Source: Planctomycetota bacterium (lineage in GTDB: Bacteria > Planctomycetota > UBA1135 > GCA-002748355). From it: a stretch of 37,248 nucleotides of DNA. A program made the translations under genes and the position numbers. This document shows positions 1 through 8,700 of the stretch, piece by piece; position 1 is the first letter of the stretch; every line of letters starts with the position of its first letter. The stretch spans positions 1 to 37,248 of the forward strand of contig JAJRTL010000466.1 of the NCBI GenBank assembly GCA_024278315.1, written 5' to 3'. The notes under the pieces are model-generated. The model was not told the DNA's origin. It did not search any database and saw only the letters and a list, made by a program, of their open reading frames with translations.

Positions 1-2645
1 AGTGTCCGGTAGAGCTTCTCGGCCTCTGACCAGGACTCGCTCTTGACCAGGGCACGTCCCCGGAGAAGGAGGGAGGGTAGATCCGTGAGGCCCTCGAGAA
101 GAGCTGCGGACTTGTCGAAGTCCTCCATCTCATAGTAGGCGTCTGCCTCGAGCCGCCGTACGAGGTTGCGCGTCGCGACCTTGGCATCGAGGCCAGGTCC
201 CTTGCGCCAGGCCTCGTAGAGCACGACGGCCTTGCCGGACTCACCCTGCAGAGCGTGGGCCTGGGCCAGATGAACGCGAATATAGGGGTGGGCGTCGGTC
301 AGCTTCTGCAAGCTGGCCTGATAGCGGACGAGGAGGGCCGCCATGCGCTTGCGCCGCGGCAGGTCGAGCCCATCCAAACCATCGCTGAGCTCCAACAACT
401 GCAGGTAGAGGGCATCCCTCTTTGCGAGGAGGGCCAGCCTCGTCTTCTCGATCTTGTCCCGATCGGCAGTGCCCTCCGAGGTCTCCTCACTGAGGAGATG
501 CAGAGGTGCAGAATCCATGAGCCTCTGCGCACTCTCCCCCAGCCCGGCCTCGATCAGGCGAGTGCTGGCCGCCAGGATCGTGGGCGCGCCCAGTTCTTCA
601 CTCCGCACGAGCCCCGCCAGGGCGTCGTTCATTGCGGGAAGCTGGACGGCGAGTTGCTTGCGCCACTCGGGTCGTGTCTCTCCTTCCGATTCCCAAGCGA
701 CAACGGCTTCGATCAGCTTCTGGAGCGCCAGAGTGGAAACGCGATGGCTCTTGGCTTGTTTGAGGATCGTCTCCCGGAACTGGGAGATGCACCCTGCATC
801 TTGCTCGGCAATCAGCGAACTGCCCACGTCGCTCACGATCTGCAAGGAGTACTGACGACGCAGATCCTCGGTGAGGGGAACGACGGAAGGCGGGAAGTCC
901 TCCAGGGCTTTGCCCGACTCCTTGCGCAGCCTGGCTGACGCATCCCAGATGCAGGTCAGGAGGAAGTCGAGCTCGGCACGGATCAGCTCGTTCAGCTCCT
1001 TGGGCGAGGCGGCTTGCAGCTCACTCGCGATTTTGGTGTTGCCCCAGGCCAGAGCCTTGAGCCGAAGCGCTTCCTCGACCGAGTCGATCTCCGCCAACGC
1101 GACAGTGCTCCGACGATCGCGCGGTTGCACGATGCCACGCAGGGCATTGGAAACCAGATCGTGGGACAACTCACCGAGAATATCGAGGGCCTCGTCGCGA
1201 GCCTTGAGCGGGAGCTTCTTGTCGCGCACGCAGGCCAGGAGCTCGTCCCGCAGCTTCAAGACGAGCTCGGACTGTGACGGAATGCCCAAGCCCTTGAGGC
1301 AGGCGATCCCGGCCTCGACTCCTGCGGCATCCTCACTGAGCCGCCGACTCCGGACATGCTCGAAGACCTTCGCCCTCACTCCATCGCTGGGGAAGAGCGT
1401 CAGCAGTTCGACGATCCTTTTGCTGGGGATGGCCCCCAGGTGCTGGTCGAGATCGGTCAGGAGGATCCCCACGACCTCTTCTTCGTCCTTGCCTCCTGAG
1501 AGGTAGGCCATGTAGGCATACACGGAAAGCCAGGAGACTCTCTGCTCACCACCCGAGCGCCGATAGCCTTGCTTGACGCCCAGCAGCAGACGTTCCAACT
1601 CCTGCAGTTGCGACTTGGCCTCGGAGGGCTTCATCTCGCGCTTCTGGAGACCTGCGTAGAGCTCATCGAGAATGCGAACCTGATGCCTTGCCAGATCCTG
1701 CGCCTCCAAGAGGTAGAGGAACTCGTCCCAGGGCGGATGTTCCTGACTCAGACCCAAGGAGAGGATGCGTCGCACCAGGAGGAAGGCCTTGTCCGAGTTC
1801 AACCTCGCTTGTGCCTCCACCCGCTCCTCGTATTTGCGCGCCAGCTTGAGGGACTCGAGTGCGGTCTCCTTGGCGAGGTCCTCGTAGCTCTTGCTCCGGT
1901 TCAAGACCTCCCAGGCTTGGAAGTCCTCGATGTCGGAGAAGGGCTTGATGCGCAAGGTCAGCCTGGCCAGCGTCTCCTGTGCCAGACCACGCAACTCGAG
2001 ATTGGCCAGCATGGGAGCGATGGCCCCTGCGAGCTTGGGGTCCTCGGTCACGCCCGCGATCTGCAGAACGGCCCGGATCGTCTCCGGCTCGGGATGCCCG
2101 ACGGCACGCTCCAGGGTTGGCCTGGTGATCTCGTCGGGCATGAGCTGGAAGAAGCGCTCCACGCGTTCGCCGAGTGCAGGCTTCTTCCCGCTCTCCCAGG
2201 CATGGATCTCGATGAACCGGGTCAGGTAGGACTGGTAGATCTCGAGTCTGCGCTTGCGACGCTCGTTTCTCTTGAGGTCCAGATCCAAGGCCAGGCGCGA
2301 GGTCAGCGTATCCAGGATCAGTTGGATCGTGCGATCCGAAGCTTTCTTGGGATCCCGGTACTGTGCCAGGACTTCCTTGAGGATGGCCTGCGCCTCGTCG
2401 GCATCGGCCTCCGCCAGGGCCTTCACGGCAGTTTCCAGCTTGGGGCTACCCGCAGGCTCTCGGTCGGGACCGAGCAGAGCGATCCGATACTTCTCCAAGG
2501 CAGTCTTCTGTCCTGCCTCGAGCTGGACGGGAACCTCACCCCATGGGTCCTTGCGCGTCTGGCAGGAGAACGACAAGAACACCAGGACCACGAAGGCGAG
2601 TGCCACATCGCATCCCAGTCGCAGTCGAGGGGAGGTGATGATCAC
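1..2645 (-). CDS. Large secreted/lipoprotein-like helical-repeat protein, partial (C-terminus off left edge)
   Basis: Minus-strand frame open from GTG at 2645 to the window edge: VIITSPRLRLGCDVALAFVVLVFLSFSCQTRKDPWGEVPVQLEAGQKTALEKYRIALL... ending ...LYRT. Hydrophobic signal followed by Cys; helical repeat-like composition. Absent from ORF track because no stop lies inside the window. Confidence 0.75.
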   Translation of the reverse strand, partial: MIITSPRLRLGCDVALAFVVLVFLSFSCQTRKDPWGEVPVQLEAGQKTALEKYRIALLGPDREPAGSPKLETAVKALAEADADEAQAILKEVLAQYRDPKKASDRTIQLILDTLTSRLALDLDLKRNERRKRRLEIYQSYLTRFIEIHAWESGKKPALGERVERFFQLMPDEITRPTLERAVGHPEPETIRAVLQIAGVTEDPKLAGAIAPMLANLELRGLAQETLARLTLRIKPFSDIEDFQAWEVLNRSKSYEDLAKETALESLKLARKYEERVEAQARLNSDKAFLLVRRILSLGLSQEHPPWDEFLYLLEAQDLARHQVRILDELYAGLQKREMKPSEAKSQLQELERLLLGVKQGYRRSGGEQRVSWLSVYAYMAYLSGGKDEEEVVGILLTDLDQHLGAIPSKRIVELLTLFPSDGVRAKVFEHVRSRRLSEDAAGVEAGIACLKGLGIPSQSELVLKLRDELLACVRDKKLPLKARDEALDILGELSHDLVSNALRGIVQPRDRRSTVALAEIDSVEEALRLKALAWGNTKIASELQAASPKELNELIRAELDFLLTCIWDASARLRKESGKALEDFPPSVVPLTEDLRRQYSLQIVSDVGSSLIAEQDAGCISQFRETILKQAKSHRVSTLALQKLIEAVVAWESEGETRPEWRKQLAVQLPAMNDALAGLVRSEELGAPTILAASTRLIEAGLGESAQRLMDSAPLHLLSEETSEGTADRDKIEKTRLALLAKRDALYLQLLELSDGLDGLDLPRRKRMAALLVRYQASLQKLTDAHPYIRVHLAQAHALQGESGKAVVLYEAWRKGPGLDAKVATRNLVRRLEADAYYEMEDFDKSAALLEGLTDLPSLLLRGRALVKSESWSEAEKLYRT

Positions 2646-2996
2646 CCGAGCCGCTGGATCGCTCCGGGCACCGAGCAGCTTCCGGGTGCCGCGGGGGCAT
2701 CCCGTTCGATTCGGGCCTGTGGCCCTTTCTGCACCAGGGTTCAATCTCGTCCTGACCAATGGATCCAGCTTTTCGGCCTGCCCACCTCTCGGCGGGACCT
2801 CTGCAGAAGCCCCCGGAATCCCCCCGGGGCCCATCCTAACTCCAATCCCTTTTCGAAACTCCGGTGGATACGCCGAAAAGGGCCCATGGGAACGATGCAT
2901 CCAGCCCAGTCGGCAATCCCACCGGATCGAAGAGAAGTCCCCCCTACTTTTCGGGCGCTTGGACCTCTGCCTTGAGCCTTCGAGCAGCGATCCCTA

Positions 2997-3731
2997 TCAG
3001 CTTTCGAAGAGTGAGATCCGGGCTTGCGCACGCTCGAGAATCCGCCGTTCCTCGGGGCTCAAGAAGGGTGCCAGGGCCTCTTCGGCGAACTCGAGGGCCG
3101 GTCGGTAGTCGCGGTAGCGCCTGGGGCGGAAGCCCATCATCGGCACTCGCTTTCGAAATCGATCTGCCAAGGCCTCGAAGCCACGATCCAGCAGCCGCTC
3201 ATGGATAAAGGCACAGAACAACTCGACCACACGCGGAGAGTGGAACCTCCACCGCGCAGGCCACTCGCCATGGACGATGACCGTGTCGTAAGATCTCAGG
3301 ATCCGGCCTTGCTCCAGCACATGGCGCACCGGCAGCTTTCCATCCAGGGCATCCAAGAACCGCTGGAACAGCGCCTTGCTGTCGACCCGCAGCGCTTCCT
3401 GGAAAGCATACCTCCCTCGCCAGAAACCCAGGACCTCGACACGCATCCGGTCCCGCAGGATCCCTGGCCGGGCCTTTACCTCACCATCCCGGGTCGCCCG
3501 GGCACCGACGATCCCTTGGGTCGGGCTCGGCACGAGGTTGAAGGCGAAGACCTCGGGAAGGATCCACGGCCAGTCCGCGGAGGTCGATGGCAGGATGGAA
3601 CGGTAGCCTCCACGCGCATCGGGCGCAGGCAATCCAAGGAGAGGAGACGAGGAAGCGACTCCTTCGATCGGGAAATCTTGTGGAGTGGAACTGAACACGG
3701 CTTGAGATTCGAACCGACCATTGTCACCCAA
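2997..3731 (-). CDS. Hypothetical protein (start uncertain; listed start is TTG)
   Basis: 244 aa ORF with plausible composition (...RVEVLGFWRGRYAFQEALRVDSKALFQRFLDALDGK...); N-terminal part is less convincing. Confidence 0.5.
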   Translation of the reverse strand: MGDNGRFESQAVFSSTPQDFPIEGVASSSPLLGLPAPDARGGYRSILPSTSADWPWILPEVFAFNLVPSPTQGIVGARATRDGEVKARPGILRDRMRVEVLGFWRGRYAFQEALRVDSKALFQRFLDALDGKLPVRHVLEQGRILRSYDTVIVHGEWPARWRFHSPRVVELFCAFIHERLLDRGFEALADRFRKRVPMMGFRPRRYRDYRPALEFAEEALAPFLSPEERRILERAQARISLFES

Positions 3732-3864
3732 TCATGGGGACTTGTGAATGGCCCCCTTTCTGCCCGAAGCACATCGAGAGGCCGCAGAGACCAAAGCCCC
3801 AAACCAACGGGGGTTCGTACCCGACCCATCAGGAACCGCGCTGACACAGACACCGGAAGCGGCT

Positions 3865-4407
3865 TCAGTCTGGCTCGCCGGCTACGAGATAGAAGGCCTC
3901 CAACCGCGCACCACCAAGGTCCACACGGGTCAGATCCTCGATCTTCATGATGGTCGGCTCCGATGCCCAGAGAGCATCATCATCCACCTCGAGCACGAGG
4001 GCGCGCTGTTCATCGACCTCCATGACCCGTCCCTGACGCGAAACCCCGGGCTCGATCTCATCTCGGTAGAAGCCGACGACCGGTAGATGCTGGATCGAGG
4101 TCTCCAGCAGCGTCACCATGCTCTCGATGGAGAGAGCGGGTAGCTCGATCTCATCTTCTCCGCGCAACCGGAGCGCTTCTTCCACGAACTTCGCGTGCGG
4201 ATGGGGAGACGTGCATTCCACGAGATCACGCGGTCTCAACACGCGCATCCCGTCCAAGTGGAAACCGGCATCGAGCGTGAGGAACAGGACCAGATCGCGC
4301 TCGACCTCGATGGGAAAACAGCTCTGGGGCTGATCGGAGTATCGCGTACGCACCTGGACGAGGGATGCCTCGTCCCGTGCCTCGGAGAGGATACTGGGGT
4401 CGATCAC
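3865..4407 (-). CDS. Conserved-hypothetical-like protein, two similar beta-rich halves
   Basis: 180 aa ORF; pattern ...LDGMRVLRPRDLVEC...FVEEALRLRG... and ...MKIEDLTRVDLGGARLEAFYLVAG. GTG start. Confidence 0.6.
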   Translation of the reverse strand: MIDPSILSEARDEASLVQVRTRYSDQPQSCFPIEVERDLVLFLTLDAGFHLDGMRVLRPRDLVECTSPHPHAKFVEEALRLRGEDEIELPALSIESMVTLLETSIQHLPVVGFYRDEIEPGVSRQGRVMEVDEQRALVLEVDDDALWASEPTIMKIEDLTRVDLGGARLEAFYLVAGEPD

Positions 4408-4424
4408 GGAGTCCCGACCGGCCC

Positions 4425-4826
4425 CTAACAGGCCGGAAACGCCGTCTGGGAACTGTAGATCCAGTCCTCGGCGATATCGAGATTCCTGAACACCTGGATG
4501 CCCCCGCGCCCCCTCGTCTCGGCGAGGTCCTGGAACATGCGCGCCATGCAGTAGGCAGCCTCATTCCCCACGACGATGGCCACATGCCTCTCATCGGGAT
4601 CGGGCCGAAGCGTGGCCTCCGCACCCAGAAACTGTTCGCACTCCTCGTACGTACAGTAGATCTGCGAGCCTTCCCGGAAGTCCCATATCTCGTCGTACCG
4701 GCTCTCGTACTCCGGATCGGCCATGAGGGACTTGAGGCTATCGAGCCATTGACGGGGAGTCACACTCCCGGCGCTGATGCCGCGAACCAAACGGTTGTGA
4801 GGTTGGATCTGGGTCTTCAGGCTCAT
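4425..4826 (-). CDS. Hypothetical protein, possibly STAS/SpoIIAA-like
   Basis: ORF from internal ATG (MSLKTQIQPHNRLVRGISAGSVTPRQWLDSLKSLMADPEYESRYDEIWDFRE...); fold call is weak. Confidence 0.55.
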   Translation of the reverse strand: MSLKTQIQPHNRLVRGISAGSVTPRQWLDSLKSLMADPEYESRYDEIWDFREGSQIYCTYEECEQFLGAEATLRPDPDERHVAIVVGNEAAYCMARMFQDLAETRGRGGIQVFRNLDIAEDWIYSSQTAFPAC

Positions 4827-4999
4827 GCCTACCCCCCAGGGTATTAAGGATGTTTCAGGATCAAGCAATGGCTCCTAGTGAGGGTGATCGACCAAGGTTT
4901 CCCAACGATTCACAAGATTCTAGAAAAAACACCCGGAAGCCCGATCACACGGATGGATGCAAGGGTCGATTCTTTTCGAGCCTGGGCAGCCCTACCCAG

Positions 5000-5614
5000 T
5001 CACAGATCGGTGGTCCGACCCAAGATCGCAAGCAACTCCATCGCGCGTTGATCGATCCGCCCGCCCGGGTTGCTGAAACGGAGATCGCTGAGTTCCTTGA
5101 AGTGACGCGCCCGGCGCGTCAACAGCAGTCGCATCTCCTCCTGGATGCCTCTCCCCAACAACCGGGGGCGACTGCCCATGCCGCCGGACATTCGGACGCG
5201 TCGCTCCAGCTCACGGGGTTCGCATTCGATCCAGACACCCCGCCAGTGCTTCTCTTGCCTCAACATCTTGAGGGTCTGCCGGATCTCCGGGCTCTCGACA
5301 CTCCCCCCGCCGAGGGAGAGGATCCGCTTCCCCTTCAGCAGGCCGCCGAGCTCGAACTTCAGCTGGCGAGCCTCGACCTTCCGGAACATCTCCTCACCAA
5401 AGTCCTCCAGGACCTCTCCGACAGGCCGGCCCTCACGCTTGGCGATGCTCGCATCGAGATCCACATGCTCGAAACCCAGTTGCTGCGCCAGCTCCTCACC
5501 CAAGCTGGTCTTGCCCGATCCTCTGAGGCCCAGCAGATACAGGCCGACCAGGTCTCGGCCGATGCCAGCGATGCCACCGGCCGATCCTGGATCCGTATCG
5601 CCCGGGGCATCCAA
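5000..5614 (-). CDS. aroK: Shikimate kinase (start uncertain, TTG proposed)
   Basis: Walker A GLRGSGKTS, DLDASIAKREGRPVGEVLEDFGEEMFRKVEARQL and LSLGGGSV motifs. Track ORF extends to 6232 but that part overlaps aroDE in another frame. Confidence 0.85.
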   Translation of the reverse strand: MDAPGDTDPGSAGGIAGIGRDLVGLYLLGLRGSGKTSLGEELAQQLGFEHVDLDASIAKREGRPVGEVLEDFGEEMFRKVEARQLKFELGGLLKGKRILSLGGGSVESPEIRQTLKMLRQEKHWRGVWIECEPRELERRVRMSGGMGSRPRLLGRGIQEEMRLLLTRRARHFKELSDLRFSNPGGRIDQRAMELLAILGRTTDL

Positions 5615-5616
5615 GA

Positions 5617-7134
5617 TCAGGTCTCCAACGAGCGCAGGTCTCGTCCTTCGGGCCCCAGAAGGAGTGCCAGACTTTGGAGTCCAGGGAGGCTCTGCTTGGA
5701 TCCGAGGACATGGGCGATCTGGAACCAGGCCTGGTGGAGGAACATCCAGAGACCCGAGACCGGTCGCGCCCCCGCACGCTCGGCGCGCCTGAGGAGCTCG
5801 GTGTGGGCCGGTCGGTAGACCATGTCCAGGACCACGGCTCCCGCGGGGATGTCCTCGACCTCGAGTAGGCAGGCGGTACCACTGGACTCGTCTGAAAGGG
5901 AACCCACGGGCGTGGCATTCACGATGATCTGCGGCTCGAACTGCCGGATGGCCTTCGAGTCGATCGGGATCAGCGGGATCTCGTAGGGACGTGTGAAATC
6001 CTTGATGCGACCCTGCGTCCTGCAGGCCACATGCACCTCGCAACCATCCTTCATGAGAGCCAGGATGGCCGCACGTGCGCCCCCGCCCGACCCGATGACC
6101 AGGGCGCGACAGCCCTCGGGGATGCGCTGATTGGGCCAGGCACTCTTGAGCGCGCGTCGCACGCCCTCGACATCCGTATTCTGCCCGACCAGCATGCCAT
6201 CCCGATGGATGATCGTATTGACGGCGCCACACTCCTTGGCTTCACGCCCGATGCCGTCCAGGAGCCCCAGGACCCGGCTCTTGTGGGGAGCCGTGACGGA
6301 GAGGCCCAGGAATCTCGGACCAAAGGTGCGCAGATGGGCCAGGAGCGTCTCGGGATGCTTGGTGTCGAAGGGGAGGTACACCGGCACCTCACGAAGCCAA
6401 CGACCCAGCCCGTTGTGGAGGCGATAGCCCAGGCTGTTCTGAACAGGTGAACCCATGAGGCCCCAGAAACAGATGTCGGTCCCCAGGCTCTTGGCCCGGA
6501 AAACCTCCAGCGCATCGAACAGCTCCGGCTGCCCCGGCGCAGCCTCCTGTCCTGGTCCGAGAGCGGTATAGAGGAAGGGCGCTCCCTGCATCAGGGCCAG
6601 ATAGCGCGAGGCGACGCCTGCCTCTCCGGCCAGGAAGGCCACCAAGGGCACGGGGTAGTGCCTGCGATAGAGTTCGCCCACCACGCGGAGGTCTGCCGCG
6701 TCGTATCCCATGAGCGTGACCTTGACCGCATCGGCACCCGAGTAGGCCATCCGGTCCACGATGTTGAGAAGGTCCCGGGGAGCTCCATCGAGCTTGTGGT
6801 AGGAGCGCAGGAGGCGCGTCCGCAGACCACCCGGCAGGCTCAGGCCTTCCCAGTGCTCCACATCGATCCACTCGGCTCCGCCCTCGGCGGCCGCCACCAA
6901 CAACTCGCGACGCAGGTCGGGATCCCCGGTGAAGCTACCGCCATCCTCCTTGACCCTGCAGGAGGCCAACACCGGGGCCGGGCTGTTGCGGACCAGCTCC
7001 AGGACAGCAGTCGGAGAGGAGAACAGATCCAGGCGATACTCCACCATGTCCGCACCGCACATCTGGGCACGACGACAGGCATCCAGCCCCAACTCCACCG
7101 ACTCGGGGATCAGCGTGGTGACGATTCGACTCAT
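5617..7134 (-). CDS. Bifunctional 3-dehydroquinate dehydratase (type I) / shikimate dehydrogenase
   Basis: N-terminal AroD motifs (ADMVEYRLDLF, SYHKLDG, ADAVKVTLMG) fused to AroE motifs (LSVTAPHKSRVL, GAVNTII, GQNTDVEG, GSGGGARAA, NATPVGS, LDMVYRP). Confidence 0.92.
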   Translation of the reverse strand: MSRIVTTLIPESVELGLDACRRAQMCGADMVEYRLDLFSSPTAVLELVRNSPAPVLASCRVKEDGGSFTGDPDLRRELLVAAAEGGAEWIDVEHWEGLSLPGGLRTRLLRSYHKLDGAPRDLLNIVDRMAYSGADAVKVTLMGYDAADLRVVGELYRRHYPVPLVAFLAGEAGVASRYLALMQGAPFLYTALGPGQEAAPGQPELFDALEVFRAKSLGTDICFWGLMGSPVQNSLGYRLHNGLGRWLREVPVYLPFDTKHPETLLAHLRTFGPRFLGLSVTAPHKSRVLGLLDGIGREAKECGAVNTIIHRDGMLVGQNTDVEGVRRALKSAWPNQRIPEGCRALVIGSGGGARAAILALMKDGCEVHVACRTQGRIKDFTRPYEIPLIPIDSKAIRQFEPQIIVNATPVGSLSDESSGTACLLEVEDIPAGAVVLDMVYRPAHTELLRRAERAGARPVSGLWMFLHQAWFQIAHVLGSKQSLPGLQSLALLLGPEGRDLRSLET

Positions 7135-7236
7135 GTCCCTTCAATCTAACCGGAATCAGGCCCGATCTCGATACGTCGTATGGGCAGATCCCCGGGAGTT
7201 CCGGCCGGACTTGGGCACCGACTTGGGTGCTCGACT

Positions 7237-8115
7237 TCAAGGCGACTGGAGGAGTGCCTCGAGCGCATGGCACTTCTCGGGATCCAGTCCACCGCGGCCA
7301 GCGATCACCAGGGCTTCGCGCATGAGTGCACGATAGAGCGGTAGCAGTTCGGGAGCCCCCTCGCCCAGCGCTTGCAGGTGCAGTGACACGAGCCTGGCAT
7401 CGCCACGATGTACCGGACCGGTGAGAGCGGCTTCGGGCATCATGCTCTCGAGCGGATCCAGTGCGGAGACCACGAGGTCCAGAGCCTCGCGTTGCCCCAG
7501 GCTGTCACCACCGGCCTTGCGCAAGAGCTGGAGGCCCGCAGAGAAGAGCGCCGTGAAACCGTTGGCCAGCAGAGCCGCCGCCGCGTGATAGAGCGCCGGG
7601 TCCAGATCGGGACACCAGAGAGGGCGCGCCCCCATGCACTCGGCCAGGGCGCAGAGACTCTCGCGAGCCTCCTCGTCGCCTTGGATCACCAAGGGAGAAG
7701 CGTCCAGGCGCGAACCCTCGGGCAGGCTGCGCAGCGGGTGCATCATCGCCAACTCGAGCCCACGATCCTCGAAGGGAGCGAGACCGGCCTGTCCCTTGGA
7801 GCCCGAGGCATGGATCACGAATCGTGTCTTGCGCTGTTGCGGGCCGGGATCCTCGGCCAGGAGGGCCTGGACGAAAGCCTCGAAGGCATCGTCGGCCACA
7901 GCGATGAAGATGGCGTCCGCCTGGAAGAGCTCAGCCAGCTCGAGATTGCGGGCCGAATCCGGCAGGAGAGCCTGGGCCCGCAGGTCGGCCCAGCGTGCAG
8001 CACTGCGCACATGGACACCCAACACCGAAGGCTGACAGGGAGGCAGGGATCGCAGGATGGCGCTGGCCACGCGGCCGCCACCGGCGATGGCGATGGATTG
8101 GATCTGGGCAACCAT
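7237..8115 (-). CDS. Rossmann-like / DUF2520 family putative oxidoreductase
   Basis: N-terminal IAIAGGGRVASAI, MMHPLRSLPEG, YHAAAALLANGFTALFSAGLQLLRKAG typical of Rossmann + DUF2520 proteins. Confidence 0.8.
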   Translation of the reverse strand: MVAQIQSIAIAGGGRVASAILRSLPPCQPSVLGVHVRSAARWADLRAQALLPDSARNLELAELFQADAIFIAVADDAFEAFVQALLAEDPGPQQRKTRFVIHASGSKGQAGLAPFEDRGLELAMMHPLRSLPEGSRLDASPLVIQGDEEARESLCALAECMGARPLWCPDLDPALYHAAAALLANGFTALFSAGLQLLRKAGGDSLGQREALDLVVSALDPLESMMPEAALTGPVHRGDARLVSLHLQALGEGAPELLPLYRALMREALVIAGRGGLDPEKCHALEALLQSP

Positions 8116-8151
8116 GGGGAGACTCTATCGCGACAGGCGTCGTCAGCGGAT

Positions 8152-8655
8152 CTAGTTTCCCGCTTCAACGGCACCATTGCCGTGGGCGACGCTCGGTACA
8201 CCACGCGCAGACACGGCGGGCACCGGATCTTCGTAGTCCAGGTCATCGAAACGGGGCGCCACGTAGCCAGCCCTGCGCGACGCTTCGATCTCCAGCCGAT
8301 AGCCGGCCAGGATCGCCGTCTGCACGCGACAGCGCGTCTCGGCATTGATCGGATGGGCGACATCCGCGTAGAGCTTGCGACTGTCCAGGTTGGATTCGCC
8401 CGTGCGCGCCCTCGTCGGCCGTCCACACTCGTTGCAGAACCTGGCCCGGAGCGAGTTCTTGCACCCACAGTGATGGCAACGTCCCATGAGCTTCCGGCTG
8501 GGCATCGCCACGAAGAGTCCCTTGCTCCCTTCGATGATCTTGAGATCGCGGATGACGATCTCGTCATCGAAGGTGATCGAGCAGAAAGCCTTGAGCTTGT
8601 CTCTGCGATCTTCCATGGGCGCCATGAGCTTGATGCGGATTTCGGTGACCTTCAC
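8152..8655 (-). CDS. spoVG: SpoVG family protein with inserted zinc ribbon
   Basis: MKVTEIRIKL...AFCSITFDDEIVIRDLKIIEGSKGLFVAMPSRK and DVAHPINAETRCRVQTAIL match SpoVG; between them GRCHHCGCKNSLRARFCNECGRP. Confidence 0.9.
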   Translation of the reverse strand: MKVTEIRIKLMAPMEDRRDKLKAFCSITFDDEIVIRDLKIIEGSKGLFVAMPSRKLMGRCHHCGCKNSLRARFCNECGRPTRARTGESNLDSRKLYADVAHPINAETRCRVQTAILAGYRLEIEASRRAGYVAPRFDDLDYEDPVPAVSARGVPSVAHGNGAVEAGN

Positions 8656-8700
8656 GTTGCTGTCCTCTTCCGCGCCGCGAGTCCACTCTGGCCTGCACAG

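Noticed and set aside
2696-2720. CCCGTTCGATTCGGG, a T-arm-like hairpin
   Set aside because: Only four pairs and no matching acceptor, D or anticodon arms nearby.
1569-2975. 468-aa + strand ORF
   Set aside because: Antisense to the left-edge minus CDS; composition is shadow-like (LQLRLGLGGLHLALL...) with no recognisable motifs.
3705-3722. GATTCGAACC, a tRNA T-loop-like string
   Set aside because: Flanking bases do not form a T stem, and no anticodon or acceptor arm fits.
5615-6232. Upstream extension of the shikimate kinase ORF
   Set aside because: Overlaps aroDE in another frame; Arg/Gly/Pro-rich non-coding composition.
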